Assembly: GCA_965201045.1 (NCBI GenBank)
Contig: OZ241746.1
Location: 1,736,001-1,800,000, forward strand
Length of the DNA stretch: 64,000 nucleotides
From: JAPORK01 sp026710285
GTDB lineage: Bacteria; Pseudomonadota; Gammaproteobacteria; Pseudomonadales; Endozoicomonadaceae
Reading direction: 5' to 3'
Under the pieces are notes generated by a model, which did not search any database, had not been told where the DNA came from, and was given only the letters and a program-made list of their open reading frames with translations. Numbering within the stretch: position 1 is the first letter of the stretch; every line of letters starts with the position of its first letter. A program made the position numbers and the translations under genes. Shown piece after piece: positions 8,204 to 15,255 of this stretch.

Positions 8204-8980
8204 ATGTGGTTTGGTGTTATCACTCTGTTTCCTGAAATGTTTACAGCCATAAGTCAATATGGAATAACAGGTCAGGCGGTAAAAAAAGGGTTAATTCACC
8301 TTGAATGCTGGAATCCCCGTGATTTTACATATGATAAACACCGCACAGTAGATGACCGGCCCTATGGTGGTGGTCCGGGAATGCTGATGAAAGTTCAGCC
8401 ACTGCGTGATGCAATTAAAGCGGCAAAACAGAAAGCTACACTACAATCAGCTAATGCTGTCAGAAAAACTATTTATCTTTCTCCGCAGGGAAAGAAGCTT
8501 GATCAGCAAGGTGTTGAAACATTAGCAGATTGTTCACAGCTTATTTTGGTGGCAGGCAGATATGAAGGAATTGATGAACGCCTTATTGAGACTGAGATTG
8601 ACGAAGAGTGGTCTGTAGGCGATTATGTGCTAAGTGGCGGAGAATTACCGGCAATGTTATTGATTGATGCAATAGCACGAACTGTGCCGGGCATAGTGGG
8701 TCATGAAGATTCGGTAAAAGAAGATTCATTTGCAACAGGCATGCTAAAATATCCACACTATACTCGCCCTGAAACATATAAAACAAAGCGGGTTCCTGAA
8801 GTTTTGTTATCAGGTCATCATAAACATATTGACAGATGGCGCCTGAAACAGGCTCTGGGAAGAACTTGGTTACGTCGTCCCGAATTATTAGCAAAACGCC
8901 GTTGCAGTCAGGAAGAAGAGTTGTTATTAACTGAATTTATAGAAGAGTATCGCGCCGAAAAGCGCAATAACAAAACCTGA
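8204..8980 (+). CDS. trmD: tRNA (guanine-N1-)-methyltransferase
   Basis: TrmD methylates G37 next to the anticodon in tRNAs that read CNN codons, preventing +1 frameshifting, and uses S-adenosylmethionine. At 258 residues it has full family length. Diagnostic segments are MWFGVITLFPEMF, DDRPYGGGPGMLMKVQPL, the trefoil-knot SAM site LVAGRYEGIDERLIE with SVGDYVLSGGELPAMLLIDA, and YTRPETY. It is in the rpsP operon directly after rimM. Nothing is missing or broken. Confidence 0.98.
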   Translation: MWFGVITLFPEMFTAISQYGITGQAVKKGLIHLECWNPRDFTYDKHRTVDDRPYGGGPGMLMKVQPLRDAIKAAKQKATLQSANAVRKTIYLSPQGKKLDQQGVETLADCSQLILVAGRYEGIDERLIETEIDEEWSVGDYVLSGGELPAMLLIDAIARTVPGIVGHEDSVKEDSFATGMLKYPHYTRPETYKTKRVPEVLLSGHHKHIDRWRLKQALGRTWLRRPELLAKRRCSQEEELLLTEFIEEYRAEKRNNKT

Positions 8981-9036
8981 CTTTACCAAACCACACTATG
9001 GTGGTAAAAAAAATCATGATTGAGGAATGAGAAAAG

Positions 9037-9393
9037 ATGAGTAAAAATAAAATTATTCAGCAAATTGAAGCTGAACAAATGACTAAAGAAATCCCGGATT
9101 TCAGTGCAGGTGATACTGTTGTTGTCCAGGTAAAAGTTAAAGAAGGCACGCGTGAACGTCTTCAGGCTTTTGAGGGAGTAGTGCTTTCCAGACGTAACCG
9201 GGGGTTAAATTCGGCATTTACTGTACGCAAAATTTCCAGCGGAGTAGGGATAGAGCGTGCTTTTCAAACTTATAGCCCGCTTATTGATTCTATCACTATT
9301 AAGCGTCGTGGTGATGTTCGCCAGGGTAAAATTTACTATTTGCGTGAACGTAGTGGTAAATCTGCACGTATTAAAGAAAAGCTTAGTAAATAA
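9037..9393 (+). CDS. rplS: 50S ribosomal protein L19
   Basis: Ribosomal protein bL19 of the large subunit, 118 residues, located at the 30S-50S interface. The sequence shows the family pattern: IPDFSAGDTVVVQVKVKEG, RLQAFEGVVLSRRNRGLNSA, FTVRKISSGVGIERAFQTYS and RRGDVRQGKIYYLRERSGKS. Last gene of the operon. The 56-base gap from trmD includes a small hairpin (ACCACACTATGGTGGT). An intrinsic terminator follows it. Confidence 0.98.
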   Translation: MSKNKIIQQIEAEQMTKEIPDFSAGDTVVVQVKVKEGTRERLQAFEGVVLSRRNRGLNSAFTVRKISSGVGIERAFQTYSPLIDSITIKRRGDVRQGKIYYLRERSGKSARIKEKLSK

Positions 9394-9431
9394 TCTGAAT
9401 TTGTAACATTCGTCTCTGCCAACAAATTCAG

Positions 9432-9454
9432 GGCAGCCAAAGGGCTGCCTTTTA
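9432..9454 (+). terminator. Intrinsic terminator of the rpsP-rplS operon
   Basis: A perfect 7-bp GC-rich stem (GGCAGCC, loop AAAG, GGCTGCC) is followed at once by TTTTAT. It lies 39 bases after the rplS stop and is the clearest rho-independent terminator in the window. Confidence 0.9.
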
Positions 9455-9505
9455 TAAGCATATTTTTGTTATTTTTCATCTCTATTTTGCAATGATTGTG
9501 ATCAG

Positions 9506-10252
9506 GTGGTGAATATAAAAAAAAATAAAATATATGATTTCATTGGGATAATTAATCACCAGAGGCTGACAAAAAAAAATTGCAGAATAGTTTTATTGTC
9601 TGTTTTGATTTTGACCAGCTTAATAGCAAGTTCCACTTATATTTGGCGCAAAATTAACAGACCTGTTGCTGTAGTCAGAATAGAAGGAGAGTTTCATCAT
9701 CTTCTGCGTTCACAAATCCGGCAGCAGCTTTCACCTGTGGTGGTAGAAAAATTTTTTTCAATAAAACTATCGCAGATAAAAAAAACATTACGGGTATTGC
9801 CATGGGTTCATGATGTAACCATTAAAAGGCAGTGGCCAGATCAGTTGTTAGTCAAAATTTACGAACGCATTCCACAGGCACGCTGGAATAATCGCTGGCT
9901 GATTGATCAGTCAGGTAATATCTTTATACCGGATAATCTAAGAAACTTTAATCATCTTCCTGCTTTGAGTGGAGTTATAACTCAGGAAAACGAAATGTGG
10001 AAAACATTTTTATTCCTGAAAAAAAGATTACAAACCATATCGCTAACAATAACTGACTTTTCAACAGATGACATTGATAACTGGTGTTTTGTAACTAATG
10101 GGGTAAAGATCAGTGTGGGCGAACATAACCATTACAAAAGAATAGAAGCTTTCATTTTACTTTATAAGCAGCAGTTAAAAGGTCAGTGGTCAAATATTGA
10201 TAGTGTTGACTTACGTTATACCAACGGTATTGCTATTGCCTGGAAAAAATAA
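9506..10252 (+). CDS. ftsQ: Cell division protein FtsQ
   Basis: FtsQ is a bitopic inner-membrane protein that links early and late divisome proteins (FtsB, FtsL, FtsW, FtsI). The 248-residue product has a cytoplasmic tail, one membrane segment (about residues 28-46), a POTRA domain (VAVVRIEGEFHHLLRSQIRQ to LVKIYERIPQARW, about residues 53-130) and the beta domain (WLIDQSGNIFIPDN and later VDLRYTNGIAIAWKK). The start is GTG, with a second GTG directly after it; either could serve. FtsQ is normally in the dcw cluster with ddl, murC, ftsA and ftsZ. Here it stands alone behind the rplS terminator and ahead of a pseudogene, so the division cluster has been broken up. Confidence 0.85.
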   Translation: MVNIKKNKIYDFIGIINHQRLTKKNCRIVLLSVLILTSLIASSTYIWRKINRPVAVVRIEGEFHHLLRSQIRQQLSPVVVEKFFSIKLSQIKKTLRVLPWVHDVTIKRQWPDQLLVKIYERIPQARWNNRWLIDQSGNIFIPDNLRNFNHLPALSGVITQENEMWKTFLFLKKRLQTISLTITDFSTDDIDNWCFVTNGVKISVGEHNHYKRIEAFILLYKQQLKGQWSNIDSVDLRYTNGIAIAWKK

Positions 10253-10429
10253 TCGGTTATGACCAGCCTGTTGATAACTTTTACAGAAAGTAAAAACAAT
10301 GACCAATACCTGGATTTTATCAATATTCATAGCTTGTGAAAAGAGTATGAATAAACTTTTAGCTCTGAATCATGCTGTTCCAATTCAATAATACAACCTG
10401 TTATTTCTGCCTGTGAGAGAAGTTAAGAT

Positions 10430-11413
10430 ATGAAAAAAAATAGTAAAAACGCTGTTTTTTTATACTACTTTTTTAATCACTTTAACTGCAAATGCTGAGC
10501 TATCTCTTCCTAAAAATGTTATAGGATTAACAGACAAACAAGGTCAGGAGTTGCTTAATCCGAATATTTCATACCTACACACTAAGCGACAGTTTTTGAT
10601 AACAGATTTAATTAAAAACTTATCTTAAAATCTCTTTTTTTGTAGTATATTAAGTCATTTTATGTTTCCTGGCAGATGAAAAATTAAAAAAATACAATAC
10701 ATACAAAGTGTACCTTGCAATTTTTAATTAAATTTGCTTGTAACTATATGAAAAGTAATAAAAATATCTACATCCCTACCTTTTAGGTATGAAATATTCG
10801 GGTTAAGCACTCTTTAGAAGAATATCTCAACAGTATTGGAAGTTATCAGAATTTTTCGTAACTCAGTCCAAAACACGTTTTTGTGCTCCTGCTTCAGTAG
10901 TTATGGTTTTAAATGCTTTGTCAGTTAAACCAAAATTATCACCTGAGTATCAACCTTATAGTCTGTTTGATCAAACTAATCTTTTTTATAATAAAAAACT
11001 TATACGAAGGTATTACTCCTGCTTATACATACGTCAATAGACTAACATTAAATGAAACAGCATAGCTTATAAAAGCACAAAAAGATCCTTCAATAAAAGT
11101 CAGGTGTATATATGCAAATTAATTCAGAGATGAGAAAAATTTCAGGGAAGTTTTATTATCGGCTATACAAAAAAATCAATACATTATATTGAACTATAAG
11201 CGGGCAGATATGGGTGCTCAGAGAGGAGGACATTTTTCACCTTTGGCAGCATATAATCAGCAGTATGATCGTTGGTTGTTGATGGACGTGGTCAGATATA
11301 GATATGAACCTGCATGGATTAAAACAGGTGATTTGTTTAAAGCTATACAGGCTAAAACTTCTGAAACTAGCAAGCCAAGAGGGATAATAATAGTCTCTAA
11401 ACTGAAATTATAA
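10430..11413 (+). pseudogene. Phytochelatin synthase, disrupted by a MITE and frameshifts
   Basis: Phytochelatin synthase is a papain-fold enzyme that makes (or, in bacteria, mostly hydrolyses) glutathione-derived peptides. The pieces are clear. With one A removed from the A-run after the ATG, the start reads a signal peptide and then LPKNVIGLTDKQGQELL. After the MITE (10559-10802) comes QYWKLSEFFVTQSKTRFCAP with the catalytic cysteine and VVMVLNALSVKPKLSPEYQP. The 3' part has RADMGAQRGGHFSPLAAYN (catalytic histidine) and LLMDVVRYRYEPAWI (catalytic aspartate). Lesions are the A-run frameshift, the insertion, and a frameshift plus stop near 11000-11070. The catalytic residues survive, so inactivation looks recent. 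Function is lost. Confidence 0.85.
10559..10802. mobile_element. MITE type 3, ends match the IS1380-family element
   Basis: A 244-bp non-coding insertion bounded by 17-bp perfect inverted repeats CCGAATATTTCATACCT. It is flanked by the 4-bp duplication TTAA (10555-10558 and 10803-10806). The ends are the same as those of the complete IS1380-family element at 28030-29597, so that element's transposase probably mobilises it. It splits the phytochelatin synthase gene. Confidence 0.85.
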
Positions 11414-11498
11414 TAGTGTGCCTGTGGATAACTTTGGTCATTTACTCACAACTTCATCATAAGAAAGTTTGCCTGCCATTCTGTGAATGAAATAAATC

Positions 11499-11829
11499 AA
11501 ATTATCTGACACGCCGTAAAACTCCGTCCTTCAGCTGTCTTTTATACACAAATATTTCAATAAAAATTAATATTATCTGGGGGAATGAACAAATCAGCAC
11601 AGGTGAACTCAGATAATATCAGCTTTCGTATAATTTCAATACAACTATGTCCGCTGGCTGAGCCTGTCGAAGCCCGGCTGCTTTTGACCTCTTGGCTTCG
11701 ACAGGCTCAGCCCACGGTTGTATGCTAAAAAGGCGGGTATATTTAGTAACAAGCAACCCGCCATGATAAAAATAAAAGCTTAAAAAAATGTGACTAAGAG
11801 GCAGTCCTTTAGGAAGGGGAAGATGTCAA
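11499..11829. mobile_element. IS200/IS605-like end split by a MITE type 2
   Basis: The outer parts (ACGCCGTAAAACTCCGTCCT at the left, CCTTTAGGAAGGGGAAGATG at the right) resemble the hairpin terminus found downstream of IS200/IS605 tnpB genes. They are separated by a diverged MITE type 2 at 11535-11804, which begins CTGTCTTTTATACACA and ends TGTGACTAAGAGGCAG. The same composite recurs at 12810-13112. No transposase reading frame remains. Confidence 0.55.
11651..11717. repeat. REP-like palindrome, copy 2
   Basis: Same arms as copy 1 with two changes in the left arm (CCGCTGGCTGAGCC) and the shorter MITE-type-2 loop (CCGGCTGCTTTTGACCTCTT). Confidence 0.8.
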
Positions 11830-11911
11830 ATCTAAACTACCTTATTGTTTATGAAGAAATTATACTTTCAATTTATAACGATAAAATATCACTCTTGTTT
11901 ATAACATAGCT

Positions 11912-12784
11912 ATGTACAGGTTAACTATCATGCAAAATAATATAAAGTCTGTTTTATCAGTAGCAGCCATACAGATGTGTAGTCGTGACAACATAGAAGA
12001 AAACTTAGCTAAAGCGGAATCCTTAATTCATCAGGCTGCTGACATGGGGGTTGAGCTGGTTGTATTGCCTGAAGCTTTTACCTTTTTGTCTACAAACCAT
12101 GCACAAAAACAGATAACAGGACAGCAGGAAAAGACAGTGACGGGTCCTGTTCGTTCTGCCTTGTCTGCAATGGCAAAAAAGTATCAACTGTATATTGTTG
12201 CCGGTACAATTCCTGTATGTGACAACCTGCAAGACCCACGCCCTTATGCTGCCTGTTTTTTTTATGATTCAACGGGTCAGGAAATTTCACGCTATAACAA
12301 GATTCATCTGTTCAATGTCAGTGTAAATGATAAGCAGGGTCAGTACAGAGAGTCTGCCTTTTATCAGCCTGGTAAGACTATAACGATAACAGATACCATT
12401 TTCGGACGTATTGGTTTTGCTGTATGCTATGACTTACGCTTTCCTGAGTTTTTTAGAATATTATTTCAGCAACAGGTTGATATTATTGTTTTACCTTCTG
12501 CATTTACTCAGATTACAGGATCTGCACACTGGTTAACACTATTAAAAGCGCGTGCTATTGAAAATCAATGTTTTATCATTGCCGCTAATCAGACGGGTAA
12601 TAATACTGAAAAACAGCAAACTTACGGGCACAGCGCTATTATTTCTGCCTGGGGTGAAGTGCTTGATATTATTAATACCGATGAAGGTTTAGCGTATGCA
12701 AAACTTAATAGGGAAGACTTGCAAGATATCCGTATGAAAATGGCTCTGCATGAGCATCAACGCTTCTTTGTTGATTATCCTTAA
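11912..12784 (+). CDS. Nitrilase-superfamily amidase (Nit1/YbeM-like)
   Basis: A carbon-nitrogen hydrolase of 290 residues. The catalytic triad is visible: Glu54 in VVLPEAF, Lys129 in RYNKIHLFNV and Cys171 in FAVCYDLRFPEFF. The KIHLF plus CYDLRFPE context is characteristic of the branch that hydrolyses deaminated glutathione (Nit1/YbeM) and close omega-amidases, so metabolite repair is the likely role; substrate assignment within the branch is uncertain. Met7 (ATG at 11930) is an alternative start and gives a more typical N-terminus. The gene is solitary, with decayed mobile DNA on both sides. Its glutathione link next to a dead phytochelatin synthase may be coincidence. Confidence 0.88.
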   Translation: MYRLTIMQNNIKSVLSVAAIQMCSRDNIEENLAKAESLIHQAADMGVELVVLPEAFTFLSTNHAQKQITGQQEKTVTGPVRSALSAMAKKYQLYIVAGTIPVCDNLQDPRPYAACFFYDSTGQEISRYNKIHLFNVSVNDKQGQYRESAFYQPGKTITITDTIFGRIGFAVCYDLRFPEFFRILFQQQVDIIVLPSAFTQITGSAHWLTLLKARAIENQCFIIAANQTGNNTEKQQTYGHSAIISAWGEVLDIINTDEGLAYAKLNREDLQDIRMKMALHEHQRFFVDYP

Positions 12785-12847
12785 TCTCCGGCAGAATTTT
12801 CTGGTGCAAAATTATCTGGCACACCGTAAAACTCCGTCCTTCAGAAC

Positions 12848-13085
12848 CTGTCTCTTAGTCACATTTTTTAAGTTTTTATGTTTATTCACAGTTTTATTTT
12901 CTGCTGAATATATCGACCTTTACTGAACGCACCGTGGGCTGAGTCTGTCGAAGCCCGGCTGCTTTTGACCTCTGGGCTTCGACAGGCTCAGCCCACGGTT
13001 GTACGCTCGAAAGGCTGGTATATTCGGCAAGAAACAAACATGCCCGAGCAAAAAACTAAACCTGAAAAATGTGACTAAGAGACAG
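12848..13085. mobile_element. MITE type 2 inside an IS200/IS605-like end
   Basis: A 238-bp non-coding element with near-perfect inverted ends, CTGTCTCTTAGTCACATTTT at the left and its complement at the right. The ends resemble the Tn5/IS50 type (CTGTCTCTTATACACATCT), so an IS4-group transposase may have moved it. The flanks ACACCGTAAAACTCCGTCCT and CCTTTAGGAAGGGGAGGATG are the two halves of an IS200/IS605-like terminal hairpin into whose loop it has inserted. Confidence 0.7.
12932..12998. repeat. REP-like palindrome, copy 3
   Basis: Palindromic core of the MITE type 2 at 12848-13085, with one change (GAGTCTGTCGA) in the left arm. Confidence 0.85.
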
Positions 13086-13127
13086 CCTTTAGGAAGGGGA
13101 GGATGTCAAAGGTGTACATCGTAATCA

Positions 13128-14091
13128 CTATTGCCAATATTTAAGAAAACAACAGCAAAAACCTGGATAATGTGCGATAGCCAGTGTAAGACCTATATGA
13201 TTTGCCAATTTTTGTAATGCCAGTTCAAATAAATTATGGCGATAAGAATTAGCTCTCCCGGCATCATAAAGAATTAATATTCCTTTCGCCTGTGCCCAGT
13301 GTGCCCTACCATAATTTTTCCACCAAAACTCAACTGAATCACAGATAAAGCCTGCTGTTTCCGAGTTTACACCCAGACTAATATGTCCGCAATTCTTACT
13401 GATATCAAAAATGCCATGAGGCACAATTTTACCCGATGATAAGTGTTTGTAATCATGGTCAAAGACTTCAATATGTGTCTTACAGTCTATCTTACCTTCA
13501 CGATAAAGTGGTCCTAAAAGTTCTTTTTTTTGTATCAATACTGATGACCGGTTGTTGATTTTCTTCAAATGTAGCTTTTTTATTCGTAATTATCTCAAAT
13601 TGCTGATTACGATCAGCATGCTGACCACAAGCACGTTTCGTTTTACAAAGCCATGCTTTTTGAGAAGTTTGCTAATAATATTACGGCTTACACATATACC
13701 AGCAGCTTTCATTTTTTCATTGATTTCAGCACGTGATATCTTTAACCAGCGAATTTCCTGATTCATTGGATCTCCCGCCACATGTGGCTCAATAATTGCT
13801 TGAAATGTTTTTACAACAGTAGCCTTGTTTTCTTGTGCTTTGCGTCCTACTCCGGGAGAGCGAATTCTGGTTTCAGAATTTAGTTGATTTTTTTCCATTT
13901 AAGATAATGCTGTATGAATTGTTTGGCGAGAGCAGCCAAGTAGGTCGGCTATACTTTATACTACCATGTACTAGTTTTTGTGCTTCCACAGCTGTATAAT
14001 GCCGGCGATCTTTTTCGTTAAGGCTATGATAAAGCCGTATTATATAGAGTTTTGTTGTTGCCGAATAACAGCTTGATTTTATATGTGACAT
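13128..14091 (-). pseudogene. ISAzo13-family transposase, copy 1, decayed
   Basis: Three broken pieces, read right to left, match ISAzo13-family transposases. They are an N-terminal helix-turn-helix part (SLNEKDRRHYTAVEAQKLVH, 13873-14091), a middle part (GDPMNQEIRWLKIS, 13590-13898) and a DDE part (13128-13568) with GKIVPHGIFDISKNCGHISL and the second aspartate in LYDAGRANSYR. The reading frame is broken at least twice. The C-terminal part with the catalytic glutamate is absent; the frame runs into unrelated sequence after AIAHYPG. It is the most diverged of four copies and cannot make active enzyme. Confidence 0.85.
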
Positions 14092-14202
14092 CCTTATCTA
14101 TCCACAAAATTTGTTAGAGATTCATTAGAATTCAATAGTACCTAAATTAGTTATCTATATGCAATTAAATTTGTCTAAATTATTTTGTGCTCTTTTAAGG
14201 TA

Positions 14203-14230
14203 TTGGATTTATTAAAAATATCTGTATAAT
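14203..14230 (+). promoter_or_regulatory. Sigma-70 promoter of the RING gene
   Basis: TTGGAT and a consensus TATAAT are separated by 16 bases, 160 bases before the ATG at 14390. The element is conserved in the three downstream IAP units (TTGAAT at the -35). It implies a 5' untranslated leader of about 150 bases. Confidence 0.65.
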
Positions 14231-14389
14231 CGCAATTCTGAATTAAATATACCTATTCAGTTTTAAAACATGGAGCTTAATTTTTTTATAATTCTTCAAT
14301 AACATTAGTTTCTGATAAATTGAATCAAATGTTTTTAGATTGAACAGGTATGCATTAAAATATTTTGTTAACTGAAAAGGTTTAATTGT

Positions 14390-14818
14390 ATGGTACATTT
14401 TTATATCCGGTCTGTAATAAATTTATTTTTACTTCTCTTTTTATCAGGTATATTTACTGCAAGTGCATTCGGTGGTAATGGTAATAAGAAAAATTCAAAA
14501 AATGCTTTAGAAGTATGTGAGCAGAGTCATGTGGGGGCGATTAACGACCAGGGGTATGCAAGCAAAAAAGAGGTAACCGCAGCACAGTGGCAAGCAGCCA
14601 CATCACTAACAGTAGATCAGCAGATCGAGCTGGCCGAAAAGGAATACCAACGTCGGCTAGAATGGATGCTTTGCAAGGTATGCAAGTTCAAAGAGCGTGA
14701 TTGCGTCTATCTACCCTGTGCTCATATAGTAGCTTGTTTTGAGTGTGGTCAAAAGGCACAAACGTGTGTAGATTGTTCACAAAACATTAAGACTTTAGTA
14801 AAGGTCGTGATCTCTTGA
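14390..14818 (+). CDS. Secreted stand-alone RING-finger protein
   Basis: A 142-residue protein with a clear signal peptide (INLFLLLFLSGIFTASAFGG, cleavage near residue 27). At about residues 94-132 lies a C3HC4 RING: C-x2-C in CKVC, then LPCAHIVACFEC, then CVDC. RING fingers of this shape recruit E2 enzymes and act as ubiquitin ligases in eukaryotes, so a secreted form could act on host proteins. The whole protein is homologous to the first 140 residues of the larger IAP proteins at 19330 and 22754, where the same RING is fused to BIR, UBA and a second RING. The ribosome binding site AAAAGG precedes the ATG by 8 bases. Ligase activity is inferred. Confidence 0.75.
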   Translation: MVHFYIRSVINLFLLLFLSGIFTASAFGGNGNKKNSKNALEVCEQSHVGAINDQGYASKKEVTAAQWQAATSLTVDQQIELAEKEYQRRLEWMLCKVCKFKERDCVYLPCAHIVACFECGQKAQTCVDCSQNIKTLVKVVIS

Positions 14819-15255
14819 GACCGAGTGAATGAAAAATCAATGGCTTCTGCACTACGACCAGTATACAACCATCGATCGGCATTATGGTATCAGAAGGTCT
14901 GATGTCTGGTGCAGCAATCTGTCTCTTAGTTACATTTCTATCAGGTAGAAGACCATTTACAAATAATCAGGGAGAACGGGATATCAGGATGACTAAAGTC
15001 CATCAAAAAGTTCCCTGATGTTTCAGAAGTGAAACAGGTGCCCGAATATTTTGTGTCATACGTAGCTATATTTCGAGTTACCGTAAACAGAATATTAGTG
15101 CATCCGTTGCGCTGGGCTTATTACTTTCTTCTCGCTTGCCTGATATTTTCACACACCAGGCTAAATAGTTACCTGTAAAGTATATTACCCGTAATTTAAA
15201 TTTAATAGATAACTCTCTACTTTTTTAACAAAAATTTATTGTACAAAAGGAAAAA
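14819..15255 (+). other. Intergenic between the RING and IAP genes
   Basis: About 440 bp with scraps of mobile DNA. A left end of MITE type 2 (CTGTCTCTTAGTTACATTTC) begins near 14921. A partial match to the IS1380 end (CCCGAATATTTTGTGTCATA) begins near 15043. The stretch 14990-15180 shows a weakly protein-like forward frame (SYISSYRKQNISASVALGLL) that I do not recognise. A GGAAAAA ribosome binding site for the next gene lies at the right end. Confidence 0.4.

Noticed and set aside
13128..14091. ISAzo13 pieces as functional genes
   Set aside because: All four copies have stops or frameshifts and lack the C-terminal catalytic glutamate region.
14990..15180. A possible transposase scrap between the RING and IAP genes
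   Set aside because: The translated frame is protein-like for about 50 residues, but I could not tie it to any family.
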